From Sphaeroforma arctica JP610 (taxonomy: Eukaryota > Opisthokonta > Ichthyosporea > Ichthyophonida): a stretch of 25,151 bases of DNA. The position numbers were made by a program, and so were the translations under genes. Shown in pieces: positions 1 to 8,435 of the stretch (the first letter of the stretch is position 1; each line of letters starts with the position of its first letter). Under the pieces are notes generated by a model. The model saw only the letters and a list, made by a program, of their open reading frames with translations, was not told where the DNA came from and ran no database searches. Location: contig NW_014039777.1 of the NCBI RefSeq assembly GCF_001186125.1, forward strand, positions 1 through 25,151, given 5' to 3'.

Positions 1-488
1 ATATAATATATGTACATGTATGCCTACTTGCCTACATGCTGCAAGCTGCATTGCTGTAACCATGTTTTAACAACCCTTACTTACTTCATCCTTAATCTCA
101 AATAAGTGTTCTAAATTAGTAGCAGACACTGGTTATCACATATCTGGCTTTTTAATCTGCACTGTCGAATCATGGCCCGCTGGGGGTGTATACCAATTTA
201 TGAGGGGGCCGTTATTTTATTTTTTAAAAGTTGTTCACTATGTACAAAACTGGAAGTGAAGTCTGTTGAGGTGGAATTTGTAAAAGTAATCTAATAGAAT
301 ATCTTTATTTGTTTCATTTAGTGGTCTATGTTTTATGCTTTATTTCGTTTTATATCCATCAAAGCCTTCTAAATAAATAAATAAGGCGATGATCGCATAT
401 AAAAGCAACTGTACATGAACGAACTCATGAAGTGTACTTTTTCTATTTTTATGGACGAAGTGAGTATTTTAGAAATATTTCCCAATGT

Positions 489-533
489 GGGAGTTGGGAC
501 TTGGGATAGTGGGAGGGGGACTGGGGACTGGGG
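489..533 (+). other. G-quadruplex candidate
   Basis: Runs of three or more G occur at 489-491, 496-498, 503-505, 511-513, 515-519, 523-526 and 530-533, separated by one to five bases. This meets the usual pattern for an intramolecular G-quadruplex on the plus strand. No gene is close enough to suggest a promoter role. Confidence 0.5.
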
Positions 534-880
534 ACACATCGACCACATAGAGCCATTGACTGACTAAATAGTGACTACAGTCTACAGTTCTACAGTGACC
601 TACACTCTACAGTCGTCATATTTATAGCACTATATGCACTTCACTGTCTTCACTCATCAGTGTTCAGATCGTTATTTTTTTGTGACCATCTTATTCTCAT
701 ATTTACTCTCTATGTTAATATCTATATCCTCCTATTTTAAAACTTGAAGAAAAGAAAAAAATAGACAGACATCGTATGTATTTAAATATTTATTGACAAG
801 CAATCATCAAATAGCAATGTTTTATTTTTTTATGTATGTATTTATTTATTTTAACAAAAACAAAAAAGGGGTTTTAGTCA

Positions 881-1010
881 GCGCATAATTTGGCGGGGGG
901 CGAGAGTGGGGCGCTTGGCGGCGTTGGTCTTTAAAAAATTGTATTTAAATATAGCAGCCACCGGTGACAGGGCGCATAAATATTAGGCATAGTAGCGGTG
1001 TATAATTTAG
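881..1010 (+). repeat. Dispersed GGCG-rich motif, copy 1
   Basis: Contains GCGCATAATTTGGCGGGG followed by CGAGAGTGGGGCGCTT, then TTAGGCATAGTAGCGG near 983. The same blocks recur on the same strand at 17231-17400 and 20361-20455. They stand out as GC-rich islands in AT-rich surroundings. This is a local dispersed repeat of unknown origin. Confidence 0.55.
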
Positions 1011-1870
1011 ATGGCTACATATGTACTAAACCCTAAACTCTTTCTGTCTTGAGTGTTCTAAACTTCTAAAAAAATTGATTTACAAAAATTGGAGGCTATG
1101 GTCTTGATTCCTGTGAATCTTTTGGTTTTGGGGGTTTTTTTTGAAATTTAAAAAAAGAGGAAAAGTGTTTTGGTTTTGGTTTTATATATTTTTAAAAAAC
1201 CCAAAAATATAACATGAGTCTTGACTCTTGTGGTTTGTGAGTCTTTTGTTCTTGAGTCTACGACGCAAGTCTATGTGTCGTGGTTCGTGGTATTTTGAAT
1301 TGACTAATCCAAAGAATGCATAATTTTATTTTTATTTTATCACTAAAATCGTGAGTTTGGAAGTCCCTCTACTCATACAGAGTCCAGAGTCCAGACCTAA
1401 CCTCAAACCGTTTCCCTTTCAAACTTTTATATATCGAATAAATATATGTTTACGTTCAAAAAAAAATACATATCCAATCTAGTTTTCGGGTCTAAAATTG
1501 AAGTGTGTAGTGTTTTCGATATACTAACCAGTCCTATAGTAACAACTTAGGTGGGCCCTTCTAGTCTCATTGTAACAGTTTTAACGTTTAAAAATTAATA
1601 TATATATATGTTTACGTTCAACCTATATCCCGTACCACCATAACGTAATGAGCTTAGGTCTCCAGAGCCCGGAGTCCAGACTTATTCAATACATTTATAT
1701 TGCATTTCTGTCTCAGTGTCTCTGGCACAGTCAAAAGTGTTTTTTCAATTTGTTTTTTAAAAAATAAATGAAAACACCAGAAGGGTTACTCTGAGAGCCC
1801 TGAGGAGGCTATGAGAATAGATACATTTTTTAAAACGATAGTTGGGATTTTTTTCTTTAAGATTGTTTTT

Positions 1871-2013
1871 TATTTACTTCGTTTTAGGGTCCCCCCCCCC
1901 TCCACTGGATCTTTGGATTTTTTATGTTAAAGCCAAAGAGGGGATACGCTATAAAGGCGGTTAGGATGTGCTATTTACTTTGTTTTAGGGTCCCCCCCCC
2001 CCCTGGATTTTTT
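1871..2013 (+). repeat. Direct repeat around poly-C tracts
   Basis: TATTTACTT(C/T)GTTTTAGGGT followed by a long C run and then TGGAT...TTTTTT occurs at 1871-1925 and again at 1972-2013, about 101 bp apart. It looks like a small diverged tandem duplication. The C runs may be prone to slippage and to sequencing error. Confidence 0.6.
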
Positions 2014-2276
2014 CACATATAGGCAAATTTTGCCCAATATAATACATTTTGGTCCACTATATCTATCGTGTATGTCGTACTGAAATATAAGATGCTGGAA
2101 AAGGGTAATTTGATGGTTGAAAAGTTTTTAACTCGTTGTTTTTTTTTGTCTTTTTTTGTTTTTTTAAAAAATAATAAGAACTGAAGAAAAAAACTGCAAC
2201 AAACAGTTTCAGACTTTCAGTTCCTTGGTAAATAAAAGTCAAATTGTTTCCCGTTTTTTTTAAATCTTTTTATATC

Positions 2277-2312
2277 AAACACGGCTCAGGCGCAGCGGGG
2301 ACTGAAAGCGTT
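2277..2312 (+). repeat. 35-bp dispersed motif, copy 1
   Basis: AAACACGGCT followed by a GC-rich spacer and CGGGGACTGAAAGCG. A close inverted copy lies at 20066-20100. Similarity stops at the edges of the motif, so this is a short conserved core and not part of a long repeat. Confidence 0.45.
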
Positions 2313-2704
2313 TTTTCAAAGAACGGTTAATAACTCGTGAATATATCCGCACATAATGTGAACTCACTGAGCTGAAGATGAGATTTCTTGAGGGATCCCC
2401 CCCTCCCTTTCTCCCTCACTTTGTTCACTCAAACAGTCAACACATGCACAAATACGCACTTGTAGCCAGTCACACTGCACTGCACACACGCTCACACATA
2501 AACACCCACACCCACCGGGGGGTTCGATATTCTTTTTAAAAGTCACCAATTTTAAAACATATTTGTTAGAATAAAATTTTGACTTTTAAAAAATCGGATC
2601 TGAATTTGCAGCACAGCCGCTGGAACTTTGGAAGCTGTTACTGTCGGTCCTCGCAACTTGTCCACCTTTTAGTTGTCCACTTCGTTAAATGTCCACTCTA
2701 ATAA

Positions 2705-2917
2705 TATGATTGGTCAGTATTTTCACACGAGGCAAAATGGATCGAGGGACTGAAATATGCACAACATTTATCAGAGACAGGGAATGTGAAAGTACTCGAG
2801 CTACGCCGAGAATTGCAACGTATGCAACGCGAATATGATAGGTTAGCACAGACGAATCGAACTCAGAAATCGATGACAGACTTCTTCACTGTTAAGCCTA
2901 AGAAAATATCTAAATAA
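2705..2917 (+). pseudogene. C-terminal fragment with PCNA-binding (PIP) motif
   Basis: An open frame of 70 codons with no start ATG, ending at TAA 2915-2917. The first two thirds are helical and charged (LELRRELQRMQREYDRLAQ is coiled-coil-like). Residues 54-61 are QKSMTDFF, followed by TVKPKK. This matches the PIP-box pattern Q-x-x-hydrophobic-x-x-aromatic-aromatic and is close to the high-affinity p21 form (TD before the aromatics, basic residues after). C-terminal PIP boxes are known in pogo-type transposases, which use PCNA, and in replication and repair proteins. A pogo-like terminal sequence lies 260 bp downstream, so a transposase tail is my preferred reading. No DDE or helix-turn-helix part is visible upstream; the frame is closed by stops just before 2705. 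Confidence 0.45.
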
Positions 2918-3177
2918 ACATCGATTCTATGCGGAATAAAAGTCACACATATTGAAAGAGTGTTTACAAATCGCATCTCACTCTCAAAAGTAGCACTATC
3001 AATACTAAGTCTATCAGATACTGTACAGTACATAGTCAATCTACATAAATACCTGTAGGCCAATCAGAAGTCCCAAAACTTGTTAGATGTCCATATTGTA
3101 GGCTGTGACGGGTTGAGACATGTAGCGAGGACTGGCTGTACAAAGTTAGTTATTACTAATTTCAATGCTTTGCAATA

Positions 3178-3295
3178 CAGTCAGACCCGGTTATCATGTA
3201 GACTAATTCAGTTCCGGACTAATTTCCGGACTAGTATCCAAAAGACTAGTCTCGTGACTTGTGATTAGTAGACAGGTAATGGCACAGTTTGACTG
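3178..3295. mobile_element. 118-bp MITE-like element with pogo/Tigger-type ends
   Basis: The left end begins CAGTCAGACCCGGTTATC directly after TA (3176-3177). The right end finishes CAGTTTGACTG directly before TA (3296-3297). The first nine bases of the two inverted ends agree except at one position, and TA target duplication plus CAG termini are typical of the Tc1/mariner-pogo group. Internal CCGGACTAATTT/CCGGACTAGT subrepeats resemble the subterminal repeats of Tigger elements. It could be a non-autonomous element, or the remaining end of the element whose transposase tail lies at 2705-2917. Confidence 0.45.
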
Positions 3296-3584
3296 TAAAT
3301 CATCCCACAGTGTGTGTATACTTATTGTTTTTATTTAATATTATGTCTCGATGATTGTATCATCGCCTTCCTTACAGTGTTTTCTAGGAAACACGTTTGT
3401 CATTACTTTCTGAGTCTTTGCTTCCATTATGAGTCTATCGCGTTCTCGGTGCTAACCACTCGCTTTCTGATAGAAGCTCAACCATTATCTTTGTTTGTGA
3501 TAGCCTGCATTAAATAGGGTCATCAAACAGTATGATGGGTTTTAGGAAAAAATAGTAGTGACTGAACTGAAATTAATTTAGCAG
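3296..3584. other. Unassigned stretch
   Basis: AT-rich sequence. The 67-codon open frame at 3314-3517 is rich in Cys, Phe, Leu and His, with no recognisable domain, and I do not regard it as a gene. The stretch ends in a splice-acceptor-like TTAATTTAGCAG just before 3585. Confidence 0.5.
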
Positions 3585-3807
3585 AAGGAAAGGGCTGACG
3601 TGAAAATCAAGATGAAAGTAGACTCCAAGATCCAGGAATTAGAGTCTCAATTAAATGAGAGTACAATGCAACAAAGCTGTAACGTTGAAGATGAGCGAGG
3701 TAGATTTTGCCCAAAAAACGGCGAGAGAACTTGAGGTTGCTGCAGCCTACCTCACGCCGGAAAACGATAATATGCTCTTTGATTGGCAGGAGAGATTCAT
3801 TCTATAG
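3585..3807 (+). pseudogene. Exon-like coiled-coil fragment, possibly dynactin p150-like
   Basis: Starts after a good acceptor (TTTAGCAG ending 3584). It reads as a highly charged coiled coil (KERADVKIKMKVDSKIQEL onward). A frameshift near the middle leads into a second frame reading MSEVDFAQKTARELEVAAAY then LTPEN, ended by a stop at 3805-3807. From memory this second part resembles the segment of dynactin p150-Glued where an AQAN-containing helix precedes a conserved AFMPDSF motif. The resemblance is modest, and many coiled coils look alike. The frameshift and early stop indicate a dead fragment, possibly captured by a transposon. Confidence 0.3.
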
Positions 3808-4084
3808 TCAACAGCCTGGCGTAAGATATCCTGAAGTGTTCGTCAGTAACATCAATTCTGTCATTTGACTAACGAGAGATTCAATTCGTAATTGAGTCGC
3901 ATCAGATCTCTAAAGGAAAACTAGGGTGCTTCTAGTTCACATTCTTATCTTTGTTGGCTGCTTTTCTGGAGCAATTCAGTTGCAGTATCAACAAAATTGG
4001 GGTAAGTAAGTTGATATCAAGCACGCACATAGAGTATAAAATTAGAAGTTTAGAGTTGCGATATTCGAGTTGCGATAAAACTTG
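3808..4084. other. Unassigned stretch
   Basis: No coding-like frame and no clear repeat within the window. It lies between an exon-like fragment and a dispersed repeat, and could be intron or transposon remnant. Confidence 0.4.
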
Positions 4085-4460
4085 AGTCTAAAATATAATA
4101 GGTCTTTGTGTAAGATTTGGCCTAATAAAGGCGATACTAATTCCTTAGAATAAATAAACGCGTAGGTAAATTCGAAGAATCATATAAATATCAAGGTAAA
4201 TAAATGAATTGAGACGTTTAGTAAAGTTAGGTATGCCTCGTGAAAACAGCAATACTCTGAGGGATTGTGAAGCTGAGACGTTGCCTATATATAATCCTCT
4301 CAGTACTGTTTCCGCCGAAGGTATTTTATTTAGTGTTTCGTTGTCGCTCTATTAGAAACTATTGTATGTTTCACTGGGGTGAATCCGAGAGACTCATAAA
4401 ATCCTATCTTTAGAAAAAAAGAAATAATAAAAAAATACTCTTGACGTCCTTAGTTATTGT
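4085..4460 (+). repeat. Dispersed repeat, plus-strand copy
   Basis: About 375 bp matches the reverse complement of 12645-13015 at an estimated 80-90 percent identity by eye. The best-matched stretch runs from GTAAAGTTAGGTATGCCTCG (near 4220) through the A-rich tract to CCTTAGTTATT near 4455. In both copies part of it could be read as protein (MPRENSNTLRDCEAETLPIY), but differences between copies change amino acids freely and this copy is not open. The minus-strand copy lies just upstream of the Ty3/gypsy protease, so the repeat may be a leader, gag-edge or LTR piece of that family. Confidence 0.55.
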
Positions 4461-4557
4461 CTTAACCAATAACTTGCCACTATCAAGAATTACCGACTTA
4501 GCCTTCATCAGACTGGCACATCTGGTTGGCTGATCAGAGGATCAACTAGGTAACGTT

Positions 4558-5033
4558 AATATAGGGGTCTAAAATAGGTGTTGGATCACGAGTTGGACAT
4601 GCATATAGGGATAATATTATTTGTTTCAAAAATGGCAAGTATGTATGATACAATGTATAAACATATGGTATGGCTCCCATAGTCGCTGTAGTGGTTCAGG
4701 AAAGATTGATGGGAAGAAGTGGTCCGTAAATTCCCGTTTGAAGCTTGGGCCAAGTGAGTCGAAAATGAAAGATATGTGGTGAGTCAATTCGGGCCGGTGT
4801 TGACAAAACACTGTTACTATCGAATGTTCCATATATTTGCTTGCTGATCTACTAAGTAGAGTACCCACCTCTGTGGTACGGATCGGGTCTGCGCCGTGGA
4901 GCATATAGGGGTCTAAAATATGTGTTTGTACACGAGTTGAACATGCATATAGGGGTCTAAAATAGGTGTTTACACACGAGTTGGGAATACATATAGGGGT
5001 CTGTAATAAGTGTTTGCACACGTGTTGGGCAGG
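4558..5033 (+). repeat. 44-bp tandem repeat, interrupted
   Basis: Units beginning CATATAGGGGTCTAAAATA and ending ACACGAGTTG..CATG occur at 4558-4601, 4902-4945, 4946-4989 and 4990-5033, with a 9-base stub at 4602-4610. The array is split between 4611 and 4901. The same ten bases, GCATATAGGG, lie at both edges of the split (4601-4610 and 4901-4910), as a target duplication would, although the repeat itself could also produce this. Confidence 0.6.
4626..4860 (-). pseudogene. Unrecognised exon-like fragment
   Basis: The minus-strand frame from about 4860 down to a stop at 4626 has balanced composition (SASKYMEHSIVTVF, then PELTHHISFIFDSL, FTDHFFPSIF and LQRLWEPYH) and looks protein-derived. It follows an acceptor-like TCTACTTAG. 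The same frame stays open upstream to 5225, but only through the 44-bp tandem repeats, which I do not consider coding. I recognise no family. The fragment is exactly the DNA that splits the tandem array, so it may have arrived by insertion. Confidence 0.25.
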
Positions 5034-5176
5034 AAGTTGAGTTATACGAATAAAAGTATATTTATGCTTGTATAGTACAAATTTTGAGAACCAAAGCGTG
5101 TAAACATATTTGATACAAAAATGTACCACATGTACTTCTACGTAAATGTAACCGTTGTGTCCGATATTTTCTGTAG

Positions 5177-5374
5177 GTCCAACGTGGATTATTTTACGGG
5201 GCACTGAATGTATTCTACAAATCATTGCACAAAACCATTAACAATATCGGTGGAAAACAAGATCCGCTACAGCCAAAAATTTCGACTGATATCGTGATTA
5301 CTTCCCTGACATGTATTAATGAAGGAAAAAAAGCTGCTCTTAATCTTCGGTTTATCTATCCTACGCGCGTATAA
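5177..5374 (+). pseudogene. Unrecognised exon-like fragment
   Basis: Follows an acceptor-like TATTTTCTGTAG (ending 5176) and reads in one frame for 65 codons: VQRGLFYGALNVFYKSLHK, then NNIGGKQDPLQPKISTDIV, ITSLTCINEGKKAALNL, and a stop at 5372-5374. Composition is that of a folded helical protein. It has no ATG. If the fragment at 3585-3807 really is dynactin-like, this could be the following helical region of the same gene, whose order (coiled coil, then a GLVYSL-type helix) would agree. That link is weak and I would not name a gene on it. Confidence 0.3.
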
Positions 5375-5633
5375 AACGACTGCCAATATAAAAACTGGTG
5401 GTGACAAGAATCCGGAACGAGTCCACATAACAAGTTTGCTTTTCAAACTAACCGTGAACAAGGCAGAATAAATCAGCATGTGGAATAACAAGTGAATAGA
5501 CTACATTTATAGAACGTTTTTATAGTCTAACCAACAACTTTTTGTTCAAATTTTGGTATAAGGGTTTACATTAGTAACAAATTTTTCATTCTCTATATAC
5601 GATTGCTGAAGTTTCTTATTGTCTTGACTTTAG

Positions 5634-5843
5634 GGTTCCACCACCAACGAGTCAGACCGACCGTTTTACGTGCTTGTCGATGATCGGGGAAGATACCGCT
5701 ACCTACATCCATCACTCCTTAGATTTGCCAGTACTTGGCAGCGGTATGCAAAACTCGTGAGAGATGGTATTTCATTCACTGATCTTTCGTGCTTCAAGAC
5801 ATGGAGAGATTCGTTTGCATATGAAAGATGCCAGCAGAGATAA
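5634..5843 (+). pseudogene. Exon-like fragment, faint YccV-like motif
   Basis: Begins after an acceptor-like TTGACTTTAG and reads for 69 codons to TAA 5841-5843. The start (DRPFYVLVDDRGRYRYL) recalls the PFYxVLVDD core of YccV-like hemimethylated-DNA-binding domains, but only over about fifteen residues. The rest (TWQRYAKLVRDGISFTDL) is unrecognised. It would fit a last exon. No start codon or upstream exon can be tied to it, so gene, gene fragment and chance frame all remain possible. Confidence 0.25.
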
Positions 5844-6139
5844 TTACGTGCTATATGGACGGTTTGTGGCAAATCATACCTGATATTACTATGCAGAATT
5901 CTATTTTAATATACGGCAATTTTATAAGCATTGTTGTCAATATCCTGTACAAAACGTGACGCTCTCATCGAAATTATGTTTGATGATATGGATATCAATG
6001 AGCACACACACACGGGTTTGAAGAAAAACAAAGCCGGGAAATAAATTGTCAGGTAGTGATTAATAAACCGGCTGCATACTTACAAAAAATTTCAACCTCT
6101 TTTTAGCTCACATCCATCGTTTTATTGTCGCAACGCATA
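5844..6139. other. Unassigned stretch
   Basis: AT-rich, with a short CACACACACA run near 6004. No coding-like frame or repeat was seen. Confidence 0.5.
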
Positions 6140-6940
6140 TTATGTACTGTTTATATAGTCTCTGGTGGACGCATGTCTAATGGCTGGTGCGACGTTGCCT
6201 GACTTAATTTGCTGTAGTAAATCTTCACGTTGCGCTTCATTGAGTGTTTCGTTTCTAGCTACACAGTTGGAGCCCTTCATTGCTCTATTCTTGGCACATT
6301 CATTTGCTTGCGTTACTGCATCGTGAAACTTGAATGCTCGACCATCTAAGCTACCACTTCCCACACGCTGTCGCAATTGTAAAAAGCAGTTCTCTAAGAT
6401 GTTCTGTTGTGTGAACAATCGTTTCGGATATATCATGTAAGCTGTACCCAGGGCGATCAAAGTACATGTGCATGTATTGAATGCTACCCTGAAGGGTAGT
6501 GCAAAAGTTTCCATATGTAACAGGATGTAAGAATCTATCTTTTTTTTTGTCATTGAGTGTAGCCAGTTCTGATACCTGAGTATCATCTGTGATTTCATCA
6601 AGCGCCTCCTCCAGTTCAATTGCTCTGATCTTCTTTCCCCATTGATCGAAATAGGAAAGACAATCGTCCAAGGCAATACATTTGCTTTCCACGTCGACTT
6701 GGAGGATAGGCGGGCCCCAGTAGTATATCAAATATCGTACGCAGAATTGACAAATACTGGGCCGTGGCAGGGTGTATCTGTTTGATTGCTTCACTTATAC
6801 CTGGTGCTATAACGTCCAGCGCTGGGCAGTGTGTGTGAATACATATGGCAGTGGCTATTATCGTCAAGTATTGTTGGATTAAACTGCTAATCGTTTTCAG
6901 CAAGAGACTTTGGTTTTCAAGTCTCTTGCTGCTAATCATA
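6140..6940 (-). pseudogene. Unrecognised protein-coding remnant in shifted frames
   Basis: Three overlapping minus-strand frames each carry a stretch of protein-like composition that fades where the next takes over: helical hydrophobic sequence at the high-coordinate end (LLKTISSLIQQYLTIIATAI, then VIAPGISEAIKQIHPATAQY), an acidic middle (IALDDCLSYFDQWGKKIRAI, then ELEEALDEITDDTQ), and a polar end (RAFKFHDAVTQANECAKNRA, then TRDYINST) closing at 6140. This is what a decayed gene, or one with very short introns, looks like. I recognise no domain; it could be a host gene copy or a transposon gene. It lies opposite in strand to the exon-like fragments on its left. Confidence 0.4.
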
Positions 6941-7239
6941 TTGCATTATATTAAGATACTGTATACCAAGAGACCTAAAAGCATCTTTTGCTATGAACTA
7001 CAGATACGAAGAAAAATATATATATATACAAACGAAAGAGACTTTTGTACTGATCGATTCATACCTGTTGTCTGGAAACACATGAGATCGCGTGAGTCGG
7101 AATCCTTCACGCTTGTAGCACCCATCGCTCTGGGCATTCTTCGCTATTCTGTAGATGAAAACTATGGGGTCCCAGACGATCGAAGACTCCTTTTACCGGT
7201 ATGTACCATCATTCGATAGTACTCTTGTGGATGCCTGCC
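6941..7239. other. Unassigned stretch
   Basis: The plus-strand open frame across 6845-7219 overlaps the remnant above and then runs through AT-rich sequence containing a TATATATATA run. It shows no domain and is not accepted as a gene. The right part may belong to the repeat-rich block that follows. Confidence 0.4.
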
Positions 7240-7250
7240 ACACCAATAGA

Positions 7251-7410
7251 GTTACGCATGTTCCGTCTTCTACGTAATAATGTCTCAACTGTGCCGCCTC
7301 CTGCGTAATAATGTCGCACATTTTCCTCCTATTGCGTAATAATGTTGTACACGTTCCGCCTTCTACGTAATAATGCTACCCATGGTATCACTTGGAACGA
7401 AATAATGTTA
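7251..7410 (+). repeat. About 30-bp minisatellite (CGTAATAATG)
   Basis: The core (T/C)(A/T)(C/T)GTAATAATG recurs near 7271, 7302, 7331, 7362 and, diverged, 7394. It is usually preceded by a pyrimidine-rich TTCCGCCTTC-like block. Five units, period 29-31 bp. Confidence 0.65.
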
Positions 7411-7435
7411 TCTAACTCAACACCACTCAAGGCGA

Positions 7436-7735
7436 CTATGCAACACGCTTGAGGCTGCGGATTCATACCGACTCTCAAGTGTTCGTGCAAAGTTCAATGC
7501 GGCGTGTCCTCAGGGTTGCTCATCTCTAAGCAAGAGTCAACAGGGTGCGCGCCTGAACTCTCAGCATCTAAATAAACATGCGATCTATTCTGTCGACTGG
7601 GTGCCATACAACACGCTCGTGAAGCTGCGGTTGCTCATCGACTATAAAGTGCTTCTGCAATGTTCAATGCACCGTGTCCTCAGAGCTGCTCGCCACTGAG
7701 TCAACAGGATGCTCGCCTGTGTTTTAAGCATGTAG
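7436..7735 (+). repeat. Diverged tandem duplication, 168-bp spacing
   Basis: CAACACGCT..GAAGCTGCGG...GTTCAATGC..CGTGTCCTCAG...GAGTCAACAGG is seen at 7436-7570 and again at 7603-7735 with the same order of blocks. The copies differ at many positions, so the duplication is not recent. Confidence 0.6.
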
Positions 7736-8162
7736 ATATACTTACCACCCACAACCAACGCTCGTGTTTGGCGACGTTTGGCGTCGTATTTTCGTTTGTC
7801 TATTTTGCTTATCTTAATATCATGAAGCTGTTATAGGCCTTTCTTTGTTCCATGTACGTGTTGTCCTATCGTATTGCAAAATGCAGTAAACTAATCGTGT
7901 CATTTCCAAGTTCTATTATTGTCGAATACGTGTCATGTTTATATGTCTTTTGGTATTTAAGTAATGTGTTTTCCAATAGCAATCTATGCAGCTCGTGTAT
8001 AGTGTATAACTGAATAATAATGGTATATTCTGTGTATATATGTTTTATTAAAACAATGTTAATCCTCAGATGTCTGATATCGGGTATAAGAGTGAGTTGC
8101 TATCACTCATGCATGCATGAAGGGCGTAACCCCGGCCAGACATACCTTCGACTCAGCCTGCT

Positions 8163-8435
8163 CTAACCTTGTACTAGGCGTCGTTGTCGTCGACTCTCAC
8201 GCGTTTGAATCCGCTTACGATAGGCGGGCACAACATTGGGATCGTCGAAGTCATCCGTTGTCACCCATGTAGGAGAGCCTTCCAACCAACGTACCAAGTA
8301 TTCCGATTGCTGAGTCACCTCATTATGACGGTGCGATATGATGTGCTGAAATGTCGAGCCTCCCTCTCTCCATAGAGATCCATCGAATGGTGGCCCCGTA
8401 GCCCGATGTACTAGCCTAATAATATCCACATTCAC
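8163..8435 (-). other. Chromodomain at the integrase C-terminus (fossil)
   Basis: The end of the element reads FQHIISHRHNEVTQQSEYLV, then RWLEGSPTWVTTDDF and VVPAYRKR. This fits the chromodomain pattern I-L-x-H-R...EYLVKW...TW...L...Y. In chromoviruses the domain directs the integrase to marked chromatin. A basic tail (RKRIQTRESRRQRRL) follows. Confidence 0.75.

Larger units (their letters stand above)
1..2704. other. Gene-free AT-rich region
   Basis: No reading frame here looks like a protein; the few open frames are short and low in complexity. The stretch is AT-rich with many homopolymer runs (poly-T, poly-A, and two poly-C runs near 1891 and 1992). It holds a G-quadruplex candidate, a short duplication and one copy of a GGCG-rich dispersed motif, listed separately. 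It reads as intergenic or transposon-derived DNA. Confidence 0.7.
7240..8142 (-). mobile_element. Repeat-rich block, candidate 3-prime LTR of the Ty3/gypsy fossil
   Basis: Lies just past the end of the integrase/chromodomain frame in the direction where a 3-prime LTR is expected. Read on the minus strand it could begin TGTCTGGCCGGGG at 8142, about 20 bases after the chromodomain stop, and it contains AATAAAACATATA near 8050. It includes two internal tandem arrays. No matching second LTR was found on the far side of the element, so the outer boundary is unknown and the LTR reading is an inference. Confidence 0.3.

Noticed and set aside
2364-2549. 61-codon Cys-rich minus frame
   Set aside because: Arises from CA-rich and C-rich simple sequence; no domain pattern.
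4626-5225. 199-codon minus frame taken as one gene
   Set aside because: Its upstream part is only the 44-bp tandem array; only the last 75 or so codons look protein-derived.
7251-7410. Regularly spaced repeat that could be mistaken for a CRISPR array
   Set aside because: Repeats are short and diverged, spacers are related to each other, no cas genes are present, and the setting is eukaryotic.
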